Positions 49,153 through 59,300 of a stretch of DNA of 64,000 nucleotides are shown in pieces. The translations under genes and the position numbers were made by a program. Positions within the stretch are counted from its first letter, which is position 1. Each line of letters starts with the position of its first letter. The notes beneath the pieces were generated by a model. The model was not told the DNA's origin and did not search any database. It saw only the letters and a program-made list of their open reading frames with translations. This stretch comes from Bacteroidetes bacterium 43-16 (lineage in GTDB: Bacteria > Bacteroidota > Bacteroidia > Chitinophagales > Chitinophagaceae): the NCBI GenBank assembly GCA_001897525.1, contig MKTB01000003.1, positions 372,001-436,000 on the forward strand, read 5' to 3'.

Positions 49153-50517
49153 ATGAAAAAAATCTACCTCCTGTTTACCCTGTTAGCAATCAGTGCGCTG
49201 CAATTATTACATGGGCAAACCACCATCTCCATATTTGACAATGTCTTATTTTATGATGGTTATGCCACTACTATAGACACGCCGCCACCGCCGCCCGGCA
49301 TTATCAGGCACCGAAATGACCTGTATGCGGTGAAACTAAGCGATCAGCAGTTGTCACAAATAGGCAGTTCCCTTACCATGAAGGTTACGATTAAAGCATC
49401 TTGTGATAATTATGACAGGATCGGCAATGTAAACCTGGCCTTAGTACCAAAAGGAGATACCACCTACAAACCTGATTCTGTAAGCAGGATTGAGATTGCC
49501 CGGTATATTACTCCTTTTATGAATAAAAACATGATGCCCAACACAGTACCTTATACTTATAATATTGCCAATGTGGCCCATCTTTTAAAGGAAACAAGCA
49601 TTACCTCAGTCTATGATATCTGGTTAGAGCTGCAGGTCTTTGGTGTACCTTATGCCGCTAATACACAAGTGGCGGGCTGTGCCGGCCGAAATGATGTATT
49701 TTATGGCTCTGTAGATTTTATCACAAGCGGCACTTTAGCCACAGAAAATAATAATGTCTTAACGCCACTTAACTTCCAGAAAAACCTGAATAATTACGGG
49801 GCATCCGACTCTATTGGTTTAACAAGACGTACCATTACGTTTAATGTAGATCAGGCCCTTACTGATGCTATATTTGTTTTAATCACCTCAAATCATGGTG
49901 CAAATAACAACGGGGAAGAGTACAACAGAAGACAACATTATGTCTATTTTGATGGTAATGAAGTGTTCACTTATATACCGGGAAGAACCTCCTGCGAACC
50001 CTTCAGGGTGTATAATACGCAGGCAAATGGTATTTATGGTCCATCTCCCATGAGTGATGCGGAATGGCAGTCCTTCAGCAACTGGTGTCCCGGAGATGTG
50101 ATTGATACCCGGATCATACCTTTAGGTCCATTAACTGTCGGGAGTCATACTTTTGTACTGAATGTACCTGATGCAAGGTTTGTTGGTCAGCAGGGAGACT
50201 TCCCTGTTTCCTTATACCTGCACGGAAAAACTTCGGGCACATTGCCGGTAGCGGTCCGCCCAACACTTGATGAGACCTCAGGTTTAAGCGTCTATCCCAA
50301 TCCTTCAAGCTCACAGCTTACGGTAAAGGCAGAGGGCATCAGTGACCCGCAGGCTATGATGAGCATTAAAAATATTTTAGGCCAGACGGTATGGAGCAGC
50401 CAGGTCAGCCAGCCTGAACAGGTTATCAATGTCAGTCATCTGCCTGCCGGAGTATATACACTTCTGTATGAGAGCACAAAAGGCAGCAAACACAAGAAAG
50501 TGATCATTACCCGCTAA
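49153..50517 (+). CDS. PNGase F-like secreted glycoamidase with T9SS sorting domain (first copy)
   Basis: 454 residues; signal peptide ending LLHGQ. The two beta-sandwich domains of peptide-N-glycosidase F can be followed: ASCDNYDRIGNVNLALV (Asp88, equivalent of the catalytic Asp after Trp), SRIEIARYITPFM, YDIWLELQVFG (Glu159), then the second domain with ITSNHGANNNGEEYNRRQHYVYFDG (Glu at 255/256), SNWCPGD and PLTVGSHTFVLNV. The family removes N-glycans from Asn, leaving Asp. The first domain is more diverged than in the neighbour (Trp before Asp replaced by Tyr), so activity is less certain. The C-terminal LSVYPNPSSSQLTV...AGVYTLLYESTKGSK is a type A sorting domain, almost a copy of that in the next gene. 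Confidence 0.83.
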   Translation: MKKIYLLFTLLAISALQLLHGQTTISIFDNVLFYDGYATTIDTPPPPPGIIRHRNDLYAVKLSDQQLSQIGSSLTMKVTIKASCDNYDRIGNVNLALVPKGDTTYKPDSVSRIEIARYITPFMNKNMMPNTVPYTYNIANVAHLLKETSITSVYDIWLELQVFGVPYAANTQVAGCAGRNDVFYGSVDFITSGTLATENNNVLTPLNFQKNLNNYGASDSIGLTRRTITFNVDQALTDAIFVLITSNHGANNNGEEYNRRQHYVYFDGNEVFTYIPGRTSCEPFRVYNTQANGIYGPSPMSDAEWQSFSNWCPGDVIDTRIIPLGPLTVGSHTFVLNVPDARFVGQQGDFPVSLYLHGKTSGTLPVAVRPTLDETSGLSVYPNPSSSQLTVKAEGISDPQAMMSIKNILGQTVWSSQVSQPEQVINVSHLPAGVYTLLYESTKGSKHKKVIITR

Positions 50518-50536
50518 TTACAATTTATATCCTGAT

Positions 50537-50570
50537 ACAAAGCTCCTTGTTCTTCACAGGGGGCTTTGTT
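50537..50570 (+). terminator. Terminator after the first PNGase F-like gene
   Basis: 10-bp stem ACAAAGCTCC / GGGGCTTTGT with one T-G wobble (50537-50546 with 50560-50569), 19 bp past the stop codon. Confidence 0.65.
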
Positions 50571-50726
50571 GCTTTAAACCTGTGCTGTACCAGCCCGGCA
50601 TTCCTTTCATCGCCTGTATTTTTATTTAATATATTGCTGCTTTGAGGCTTTTATATAAAAAAATAACACGATGCGGATTATTGTAAAATCTCAAAATTTG
50701 AAAAAAATAATTTAACTGGTTTACAT

Positions 50727-50734
50727 TATCTTTA
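50727..50734 (+). promoter_or_regulatory. Possible -7 box of the second PNGase F-like gene
   Basis: TATCTTTA, one mismatch to TAnnTTTG, 23 bp before the ATG. Confidence 0.35.
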
Positions 50735-50757
50735 CAAATCTTTTATATCAAATTTTT

Positions 50758-52716
50758 ATGAAAAGAATTCTATTTTCCCTTATTTCCAGCCTTACACTAA
50801 GTACTGCGGCCTTAGCTGCACCGGGCGACACAACGGTTGTTCAGGCCCATCCGCAAACTTCGTTTTTAAGTTATGGCAACTTTGACCACCCGGTAACTTT
50901 CCCAAGCGGAACAACAAGCTATCGCAAGGTCAATATGACTTTTACCCTGGGCAAGGAGACCTGTCCTTCGACAGAACAATACTGTGCGCAGTGGGATTAT
51001 ACTGTCCGCATTACCGTGATGACCCCTACGGATACTTTTGAGCTGGGCAGGTTTATCACTCCGTATGCACACTCTTCTTATCCTAATATGCCCCTGAACT
51101 GGAAGCATGATTATGTATTTGATGTGACAGACTTCTACCCTATCCTGAAAAATAACGCCACCATGCGTATCAAATATGAAGGATACTCCTGGGGCTTTAC
51201 CGGTTCTTTGAAATTTGACTTCGTAGAAGGTACTCCTCCAAGAGATGTGGTATCTGTGAAGAAAATGTGGAACAACAGTTTTGCTTTTGGTCAGACGGCA
51301 AACCCGATCAATAATAATACAGCCCCTATTTCTTTCACCAAGCCCACTGATGCGGTTTACGCAGAAGCTTATCATATCATTTCCGGTCACGGATCTGATG
51401 ACCAGACCAATAACTGTGCCGAATTCTGTAATAAATGGTACCGCTGGATGGTAGATGGCAATAATGTAGAGCAAAGAAATATATGGAGAAATGACTGTGG
51501 TGTCAACTGGGTATATCCTCAATCGGGAACCTGGGTGTACAACAGGGCAAACTGGTGCCCGGGAGATGTCGTATTCCCGATCGTACACAAAGTACCGGCC
51601 AGCTCTTTAACCGGTGCCTCTTTTAATGCCGGCCTTGAGTTCCAGGCGTACACTTCCAGTAACCAGGCCAATCCGCCTTCTTATACTACATCCAATACTT
51701 TGTTCTTCTACAAAGAGTTTAACCATACCACAGATGCAGGTATAGAAGACATCATCGCACCCAGCAATAAGGACCTGTACTTCCGCTCTAACCCGATCTG
51801 CGGGGAAGTAAAAGTTAAGGTAAAAAACTATGGTAAGAATGCACTGACTTCGATCAACTTTGATTATGGTATTGTAGGCGAGCCTGCTGCTACCTATACC
51901 TGGACCGGAAATATCGGGTCTATGGAAAATGCGATCATCAGCCTGCCAACGATCCCTTCTTTTAAAACAATTACCGGTAACCACCAGTTTAAAGCCGTGA
52001 TCACGGGCACTAACGGTACTACCGACCAGGAAAGCCACAATGATACTGCACACAGCAACTTTACGGCACCACCACATTGGGATAAAGGTAATTTTATCAT
52101 CAGGATGGTATCCAGCAGCTTTACGCAAGCGGGCAATGCTTCTAAATGGATCATCAGGGATGAAGCAGGTAATATCGTATTCCAGAAAAGCAGTTCGGTA
52201 GCTTCACAGGTAAATAATGATACGATCCACCTGGAAAACGGCTGTTATGCTATGGAAGTGATCGCGGAAGCCGGGTATGGATTCAGGTTCCTGACTGCCT
52301 TCACCCCGGGAAGCCTTACCGTAAGACAATATGATAATAATACTTCTTTGTCTTTACCGAAATATAACCCGGGTAATGCTAACCTTGCCGGTGATTTTGG
52401 TAGTGGTTTTATCCAGGAGTTTGTGGTAACTAACTCTGAGCCATTACCGGTAGGCATCAAAAAATGGAATAATGATATCCAGATGAGTGTATCTCCCAAT
52501 CCTGCAAAATCTCAGCTGACGGTAAAACTTGAGGGCATCAATGACCCGCAGGCTACCATTCACCTGAAAAATATTTTAGGACAAACGGTATTGGAAGTTA
52601 AAGCCAACCAGGCAGAAAACATTATCAACATCAGTCATTTATCTGCCGGTGTATATACTTTGATCTATGAAAGCAACAAAGGCAGCAAGCTGGAAAAAGT
52701 TGTGATCAGCAAATAA
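50758..52716 (+). CDS. PNGase F-like secreted glycoamidase with T9SS sorting domain (second copy)
   Basis: 652 residues; signal peptide ending AALAAPG. Residues 30-320 follow PNGase F closely: CAQWD80YTVRI (catalytic Asp, with the Trp-Asp of the Elizabethkingia enzyme), ELGRFITPY, VTDFYPIL, RIKYE141GYSW, ISGHGSDDQTNNCAE222FCNKWYRW, and NRANWCPGDVV. All three acidic residues described for the active site (Asp60, Glu118 and Glu206 in the known enzyme) have equivalents, as do cysteine pairs (CPSTEQYC, CAEFC). A 250-residue middle region with CARDB-like sandwiches (EVKVKVKNYGKNALTSINF) precedes the sorting domain MSVSPNPAKSQLTV...AGVYTLIYESNKGSK. Confidence 0.9.
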   Translation: MKRILFSLISSLTLSTAALAAPGDTTVVQAHPQTSFLSYGNFDHPVTFPSGTTSYRKVNMTFTLGKETCPSTEQYCAQWDYTVRITVMTPTDTFELGRFITPYAHSSYPNMPLNWKHDYVFDVTDFYPILKNNATMRIKYEGYSWGFTGSLKFDFVEGTPPRDVVSVKKMWNNSFAFGQTANPINNNTAPISFTKPTDAVYAEAYHIISGHGSDDQTNNCAEFCNKWYRWMVDGNNVEQRNIWRNDCGVNWVYPQSGTWVYNRANWCPGDVVFPIVHKVPASSLTGASFNAGLEFQAYTSSNQANPPSYTTSNTLFFYKEFNHTTDAGIEDIIAPSNKDLYFRSNPICGEVKVKVKNYGKNALTSINFDYGIVGEPAATYTWTGNIGSMENAIISLPTIPSFKTITGNHQFKAVITGTNGTTDQESHNDTAHSNFTAPPHWDKGNFIIRMVSSSFTQAGNASKWIIRDEAGNIVFQKSSSVASQVNNDTIHLENGCYAMEVIAEAGYGFRFLTAFTPGSLTVRQYDNNTSLSLPKYNPGNANLAGDFGSGFIQEFVVTNSEPLPVGIKKWNNDIQMSVSPNPAKSQLTVKLEGINDPQATIHLKNILGQTVLEVKANQAENIINISHLSAGVYTLIYESNKGSKLEKVVISK

Positions 52717-52734
52717 TCCACTCTTTAATTTATT

Positions 52735-52768
52735 AAAAAGCCCATTGTTCAAGACAATGGGCTTTTTA
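52735..52768 (+). terminator. Terminator after the second PNGase F-like gene
   Basis: 14-bp stem AAAAAGCCCATTGT (52735-52748) with 52754-52767, then ATATTT. Confidence 0.9.
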
Positions 52769-52816
52769 TATTTAAATAATCAACAATTGAATATTTTTCA
52801 TCATTTTTATGATTTT

Positions 52817-52850
52817 TTTGATTGTTGGTTTTAAAATTTTTATATTTTTG
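52817..52850 (+). promoter_or_regulatory. Promoter of the type III glutamine synthetase gene
   Basis: TTTG at 52817-52820 and TATTTTTG at 52843-52850, 22 bp apart, 62 bp before the ATG. Confidence 0.6.
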
Positions 52851-52912
52851 CAAACAAGATTCAGTTTTTACAAGGAAAAATACATTTTTTAAAAGTTTAA
52901 TTTTTTTCAAAT

Positions 52913-55108
52913 ATGTCAGCTAACCGCTTTACTTCAATTGACGAGGTACACATGCACAGTGAAAAAACAATACATGACTACAGTGGTAAGAAAATCACCG
53001 ATTTCTTTGCCTGTAACGTATTCAACGGCAACAAGGTAAGAGAATATGTAAGTGATGAGGGGTATAAAAGCTGGCAAAATTCGGTAAAAGCCGGTAATAA
53101 AATTGACCGTAAAATGGCCGACCAGATTGCCTCGGGTATGAAAGCCTGGGCGATGAAGAATAATGCAACGCACTATTCTCACTGGTTTCAACCCCTGACG
53201 GGCACTACTGCTGAAAAACATGACTCTTTCTTTACCTTAAAAGGAGATGGTACACCATTAGAAACTTTTGACGGTGATGCTTTGATCCAGCAGGAACCTG
53301 ATGCATCAAGTTTCCCTAACGGTGGCATCCGTGCTACTTTCGAAGCGCGTGGCTATACTGCCTGGGACCCGGCTTCTCCGCCTTTCATCATGGAGACGGC
53401 ACAAGGTAAAACACTTTGTATCCCTACTATTTTTGTGGCTTACAGCGGTGAGTCTTTAGATTATAAAGCACCTTTGTTGAAATCTATTGCTGTGCTGGAT
53501 AAAGCGGCTGTAGATGTTTGTAACTATTTCGATAAGAATGTTTCTAAAGTCAGTGTAACATTGGGTTGGGAACAAGAGTATTTCCTGATCGATGAGGCTT
53601 TGGCCGATGCCCGCCCGGATATTGTTCAATGTGGCCGTGCACTGATCGGACATGCCCCTGCAAAGGGTCAGCAACTGGAAGATCACTACTTTGGTGCTAT
53701 TCCTGAGCGTGTGTTTGCTTACATGCAGGACTTTGAACAGGAGGCTTATAAATTAGGCATTCCTTTACGTACCCGTCACAACGAGGTGGCTCCCGGCCAG
53801 TTTGAATGTGCCCCTATCTTTGAAGAAGTGAATGTAGCGGTGGACCATAACTCTTTGCTGATGGATGTGATGAACCGCGTAGCGAAACGTCATAAATTAA
53901 AAGTATTATTCCACGAAAAACCATTTGCAGGGGTAAACGGTAGTGGTAAGCACAACAACTGGAGCTTATCTACGGATACCGGGATCAACCTGCTGGCACC
54001 GGGCAAAACGCCACGTACCAATTTATTGTTCCTTACGTTCTTCATCAATGTGATCAAAGCCGTGCATGACCATGCAGACCTCTTGCGTGCTGCTATTGCC
54101 TCTGAGGGTAATGATTACCGCCTCGGTGCCAATGAAGCGCCACCGGCCATCATTTCTGTATTTATAGGTAAATACCTTACAGAAGTATTAAGCGAGATCA
54201 AAGAACGCGTGAGCGGCAACTTTACTGAGCAGGATGAGGTGATCCTGAAAATGGACATCCATAAACACATTCCTGAACTGTTGATGGACAATACGGACAG
54301 GAACAGGACCAGTCCTTTTGCTTTTACCGGTAATAAATTTGAATTCAGGGCGGTAGGTTCTTCTGCTAACTGCGGATCTCCGATGAGTACCTTAAATACG
54401 ATCATGGCAAAGACATTGATCGAGTTCAAGAAAGAGGTAGATGCTAAAATTTCCAGTGGCGAGAAGAAAGAGATCGCTATCCTGCAGGTATTGAGAAGTT
54501 ATATCAAAGACAGTCAGAACATTTGTTTTGAAGGAGATAACTATAGTGAAGAATGGGCCCAGGAAGCGAAAAAACGCGGACTGAGCAATTTCAAAACAAC
54601 CCCGGAAGCTTTAGACGTACTGACTAAACCGGAAACGCTGAAAATGTTCAGTGAGATGGGCATCTATTCTGAAAGAGAATTGCATGCACGCCACGAGATC
54701 GTCCTGGAAGAGTATGTGAAACGTGTTCAGATTGAAGCACGTGTACTGGGCTACCTGACGACTAACCACATTTTACCGGCTGCGGTTGAATACCAAAACA
54801 GCCTGATCAAAAATGTGAAAGGCTTGAAAGAGCTGGGCCTGGGAGAAAAAACTTATGCTGCGCAGTTGAACCTGGTGAAAGTGATCAGTGGTCATATCCA
54901 GGAGATCAATGATAACGTGGAAGCGATGATCGAGGAACGTAAAAAAGCCAATAAAATGGATGATATGCGTAAGAAAGCGGATGCCTATTGTACCAAAATC
55001 AAAGTACGTTTTGACAAGATCAGGTATCATGTAGACAAGCTGGAACTGTTTGTAGACGACAAGATCTGGCCGATGCCAAAATACCGTGAGATGTTGTTCC
55101 TGAAATAA
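52913..55108 (+). CDS. glnN: Glutamine synthetase type III (GlnN)
   Basis: Condenses glutamate and ammonia with ATP. 731 residues, the large type III form common in Bacteroidota and cyanobacteria. Landmarks: FACNVFNGNKVREYV near the N-terminus, HYSHWFQPLTG, DGDALIQQEPDASSFPNGGIRATFEARGYTAWDP (cited in parts: QQEPDASSFPNGG, ARGYTAWDP), LGWEQEYFLID, RTRHNEVAPGQFECAPIFEE, the ATP-binding NGSGKHNNWSLST, and FEFRAVGSSANCGSPM. The helical C-terminal tail (QNSLIKNVKGLKELG onward) is also type III. It stands alone with promoter and terminator; no amt, glnK or gltBD neighbours. Confidence 0.97.
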   Translation: MSANRFTSIDEVHMHSEKTIHDYSGKKITDFFACNVFNGNKVREYVSDEGYKSWQNSVKAGNKIDRKMADQIASGMKAWAMKNNATHYSHWFQPLTGTTAEKHDSFFTLKGDGTPLETFDGDALIQQEPDASSFPNGGIRATFEARGYTAWDPASPPFIMETAQGKTLCIPTIFVAYSGESLDYKAPLLKSIAVLDKAAVDVCNYFDKNVSKVSVTLGWEQEYFLIDEALADARPDIVQCGRALIGHAPAKGQQLEDHYFGAIPERVFAYMQDFEQEAYKLGIPLRTRHNEVAPGQFECAPIFEEVNVAVDHNSLLMDVMNRVAKRHKLKVLFHEKPFAGVNGSGKHNNWSLSTDTGINLLAPGKTPRTNLLFLTFFINVIKAVHDHADLLRAAIASEGNDYRLGANEAPPAIISVFIGKYLTEVLSEIKERVSGNFTEQDEVILKMDIHKHIPELLMDNTDRNRTSPFAFTGNKFEFRAVGSSANCGSPMSTLNTIMAKTLIEFKKEVDAKISSGEKKEIAILQVLRSYIKDSQNICFEGDNYSEEWAQEAKKRGLSNFKTTPEALDVLTKPETLKMFSEMGIYSERELHARHEIVLEEYVKRVQIEARVLGYLTTNHILPAAVEYQNSLIKNVKGLKELGLGEKTYAAQLNLVKVISGHIQEINDNVEAMIEERKKANKMDDMRKKADAYCTKIKVRFDKIRYHVDKLELFVDDKIWPMPKYREMLFLK

Positions 55109-55127
55109 CAGGAATGATCTATAATTG

Positions 55128-55161
55128 AACAAAGCCATCGTTTAATGACGATGGCTTTGTT
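55128..55161. terminator. Bidirectional terminator after glnN
   Basis: 14-bp stem AACAAAGCCATCGT (55128-55141) with 55148-55161, TTAATG loop, between convergent genes. Confidence 0.85.
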
Positions 55162-55191
55162 ATTTGAACCCAGGGACCCAGGTTATACTTA

Positions 55192-56247
55192 CTATTGTTT
55201 AGCAACTGTAGTCACCTGCTTGTCGCTGCCATGCACCACAACTACATTGTAGTTACCCACAGCCCAGCCTTCCATTTTTATGGCTTGAACAGATGTTGCA
55301 TTCACCTTCCTCATAGCAACAGTCTGGCCGGTCATATTCATCACATAGATCACAGAGCCTTCTGCTGCTCCTTCTACATGGATTACGTCTTTAGCAGGAT
55401 TGGGGTAAACCAGGATTTTACTGCTCCGGCAATCTGTGATCACCTTTACTACTTTACTTTCGCTGAATGTACCATCCCTGTCAACCATCTGGATCTTGTA
55501 AAATCCTTCTCCGGCAGGCTGGGCATAACTAAAAGTATAATTACGTTTCCCCCCGGCAACTTTGCCCACATTGCTGAAGTGTACGCCATCTTTTGCATAG
55601 GCGATATTGTAGTGACTAAAATTGTCTTCTTTAGCTACAGACCAGTTCAGTACAGTATTACAGGCATCTGCTTTGGCACTGAAATTCAGCAGGCGGACCG
55701 GCAAGGGTTGCGCTACAGAGATTGAAGCAGAGGCATTATCATTAAGGGGGTTTGTATTACCGCAGGTTAAAGGGGGGTTGTAAACAGTGCTTACATTTAA
55801 TGTTGTATTTTCATAATTGGCAGTAGCTACAAAACCTACTACCGGAATTTCTGCCGGTAAAGACTCTGTGGCATCCAGTTCTTGAGTATTCCTAAGGTGT
55901 ATGTTTCCTCCCGGCCCTGTAACATAATATACTACAGTATAACCGGCAATCACCGGCACTACATTGGGTTCTAAGCCGTACTCATTCGGGAAACCAATGG
56001 TCAATTCTACTGCGTTAGCATGAATCCACCCGTCATCTCCCGGAGCAGCAGAGGAGGCATTCTGGAGGATGTACCTGATCGTCCCCCGCTGGTTGATCGT
56101 ACTTCCTCCTCCGATTAAAGACACCGAGGCAGCTCGTGGGTCTGCCTGAGCCGAAGTAGGATCCTGGGCCATGGAACTGTTGCTCAGGAACAAGATCGAG
56201 AGTAAGGTACAAGAAATGGATTTAGCTATTTTTAAATAGTGTATCAT
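55192..56247 (-). CDS. Secreted T9SS type A cargo, unknown ectodomain
   Basis: 351 residues with signal peptide ending NSSMAQ. The N-terminal 190 residues form a beta-rich domain not assigned to a family (GTIRYILQNASSAAPGDDGWIHANAVELTIGFP, cited in parts GTIRYILQNASS, AVELTIGFPNEYG). A fibronectin III-like module follows: LPVRLLNFSAKADACNTVLNWSVAKEDNFSHYNIAYAKDG (in parts LPVRLLNFSAK, VLNWSVAKEDNFSHYNI), typical of Bacteroidota cargo. The sorting domain ends the protein: ILVYPNPAKDVIHVEG...GWAVGNYNVVVV. It lies downstream of the tandem-Ig gene with 91 bp between and may be co-transcribed with the two large genes upstream. Confidence 0.83.
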   Translation of the reverse strand: MIHYLKIAKSISCTLLSILFLSNSSMAQDPTSAQADPRAASVSLIGGGSTINQRGTIRYILQNASSAAPGDDGWIHANAVELTIGFPNEYGLEPNVVPVIAGYTVVYYVTGPGGNIHLRNTQELDATESLPAEIPVVGFVATANYENTTLNVSTVYNPPLTCGNTNPLNDNASASISVAQPLPVRLLNFSAKADACNTVLNWSVAKEDNFSHYNIAYAKDGVHFSNVGKVAGGKRNYTFSYAQPAGEGFYKIQMVDRDGTFSESKVVKVITDCRSSKILVYPNPAKDVIHVEGAAEGSVIYVMNMTGQTVAMRKVNATSVQAIKMEGWAVGNYNVVVVHGSDKQVTTVAKQ

Positions 56248-56338
56248 TTTAAAAAATTTTGAATTTTGATAAATAATATTGTGATGTGCTTAACACGGAT
56301 GTTCCTAAAGGATATAGAAGTGCCCGGGATATTAGCTG

Positions 56339-59300
56339 CTATTGTACGTTAACGAACCTGTTGTTAGAATTATTCACGTGGTTAAGATCACCTCCGGAAT
56401 TGTTGACAATTAAAGAGGTAATATTAGCCACCCCCTTAGTTGCACCAGGCTTCAAACTTAATTTAATACCAATAGAAGACAAACCGTAAGCACTGATATT
56501 GTTACCTGGCTTTAAGCGGAACAGTATAAAATCATTGTTTTCTGAAACCAGTTCCCATTTGTTGTTTTCAATATTGGTCGCCATAGGTGCATTTATCGTT
56601 GTTTGATTGGGATCATAACTATAGGTAAATACATCATTGTTTTTAAGGAGACGTATATACACCGGCCGGACTTCATTCCTGGTTCTCCCGCCAAAGATTT
56701 CTACTGCCGTTAATACGAGGTTGGTACTAGGTGCTGCCGCGCTGATGTTAGGGCTGCTGACCGCTGAAAGAATCGTCAGGTCGGCTATCTTGGCACGCAC
56801 AGCTATATACAGGCTGGCGGTATCGCACTTAGAGGGAGTGCCGTTGTCGCAGGCCACATAGCGTACGGTAATCGTTGTATCAACTGCCGTGGCAGGCGGT
56901 GCATAAGTAAAATTACCATTACTGTTCATCGAAAAACCGGGGGGAACCGTGCCTATAATAGACGCACTTAAAACATCTCCGTTAGGATCTCTGTCGTTCA
57001 GCAATACATTACCCGTTACGGTAGCATTAGGTATTGTGCTAACGATATCATCATTTGCATCCGGGGCATCATTGACACCGGGTGAGGGATCTCTTTTAAC
57101 AGAAACTGTTAATACCGTTGTATCGCATAAAGATGGGCTGCCATTATCACATACACGAATTCTGGCCGTATCGTTACCCTGGAATCCGCTTGCAGGGGTA
57201 TAAGTAAAAGTTCCATCTGCATTTAACACTATTGTTCCATGCCCTGGTGTGTTCAGCACAGTATAGGTCAGGGTATTCCCATCGGGATCTACATCATTCC
57301 TGGAAATATTACCGGATACCGGTTGATTGATGAACGTAGTACTTTCATCATTTTGTGCAATCGGTGCCCTGTTGGCAAGCCCGGGAGGAATGGCCGGCGG
57401 GATTACGGATACATAAGCCCAGGCTGTATTACACACTTGCTTGGTATTACAAACCGTGTATTTAAAGCTATCCACACCCATAAAGCTCGCGGCAGGCGTA
57501 TAGGCAAAAGTGCCATCAGGATTAATGATGACCGTACCATTGGCCGGAGCCTGCGCAGGTGTCGTGTTATACACCAGGGGGAAGCCACTCAGCTCTATAT
57601 CATTTGTGCTCACATCTCCGGTCAATGCCTTACCCTGGGTTGTTGCCATATGGTCATTCTTAACATCAGGAGCAGCAGCATAGACTTCAACATAAGCGGT
57701 ACCTTTTCTATTGGCTACAGGATTACCGTTGTCGGAAACCGTATAGGATATAGCCACCACACCTACAAAACCGGCATTGGGTGTGAAAGCCAGGATGCCA
57801 TTATTAATAGTATACGTTCCGTTAGGGATAGCTCCCGAGGCTATATCTTGAATAGTTTGTGTATGGCCTTCAGGGTCTTTATCATTGGCTAGCAGGTTAA
57901 CAGATACCGCACCACTGTTTGCCAAAACCCTTACATAGTCATCTGCAGCAATTGTTGTATTGATCCCTGTAGCGGTCTCTGTAAGGGGGTCTGTCGGATA
58001 CACCGAAAAATACATCCATGCGCTGCTGCATTTATTCGTACCTGTTTCACAAACCTGGTATTTCAAAGAATCCTGCCCGGTAAAGCCAGGGTTAGGCGTA
58101 TAGCTTACCATACCCGTTAAAGGATCCACGGTAACATTGCCATGAAGCGCGGGAGTAATGACTGTAATTGCAGGGTCCAGCTGTCCGCCGAAATTGCCCG
58201 AAGCATCATTAGACAAAGGATTGACACTAACGCTATTGCTTGTGCCTCCTGCATGATTTTGTTTCAGGCCGGTGATATCCGGGTTAGCAACAGGCTTGGC
58301 ATCCGTATTCTTCGGGTCTGTTACAGTAATCGTCAATGGCGTAGCAGTGCATACACCTGCTGCTGCACAAACCTGTACCTCAAAAGTGTAAGTACCCGGA
58401 GTGACAACTGCCGGGAAGGTGTACACTCCTGTAGCCGGATCTATTACCGGGACCTCGGTACCCGGATTACCCGGGCGTGCCGTAAGCGGCCCGTAAGTAA
58501 CCCCTTTGGGCATATTATCATTATCTGCTACACTGCCCTGGGTGGCTGTACCGGCTTGGGTAACCGCCATATCCGGCATTGCTTCAAATGGTTTCACGAA
58601 TATGGTAATATTCGCTATAGCCGTATCTCTCAAAAGATCATTGGTCGTTTCATTATAGGCCTTGTAAGGAATCGTAAGCGATCCGGTAAAGTTAGGGGTC
58701 GGACTAAAGGTATAAATGCCATTCTCTGCGATCTCTAATACTCCTTTACCCGGGATATTAATTGTTTCGGCTTTCGCTTTTAAAGGAAGCCCGTTAGGTT
58801 CCTGGTCATTGCTCAAAAGGTTACCGGTTACCGGCTTATTTTGGTAAGTAAGCACAGCATCATTATTTGAGGTCACCCTGTTTGGCGCAGGCAGTTGTGC
58901 ATCCACGTCCACGAAGGCCCAGGCATCATTACAGACCGGAACCGGGCTATTATCACAAATGGTATATTTTACCGAATCTTTGTATGCATTTGTTCCATTG
59001 ACATTTGCTGCGGCAGGAACATAATTAATAGTACCGTTAGTGGCATTTACCGTGAAAACGCCTCCGGCAGGAGTAGTATAGCTGGCATTGCCGCCTAAAT
59101 TTAAAGAGCCTACATTGAGTTGTCTCCCGGTGTTGGTCGATAGATCATTTTCCAGCACTTTGAGTGTCGTATTTTGTCCCAACCGGGTAACTATATAGTC
59201 ATTGGCGGCCAGAACAGGATTATTGGAGGCATCCTTATCCGTAACCACAAATTTTACGGTTTCGTAAAAAACCTGTGTACCAGAACCATTATTACCTGTC

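Noticed and set aside
57239-57892. 217-codon plus-strand frame inside the tandem-Ig gene
   Set aside because: Antisense shadow of the repeat region; Ile/Arg/Cys-rich, no start context.
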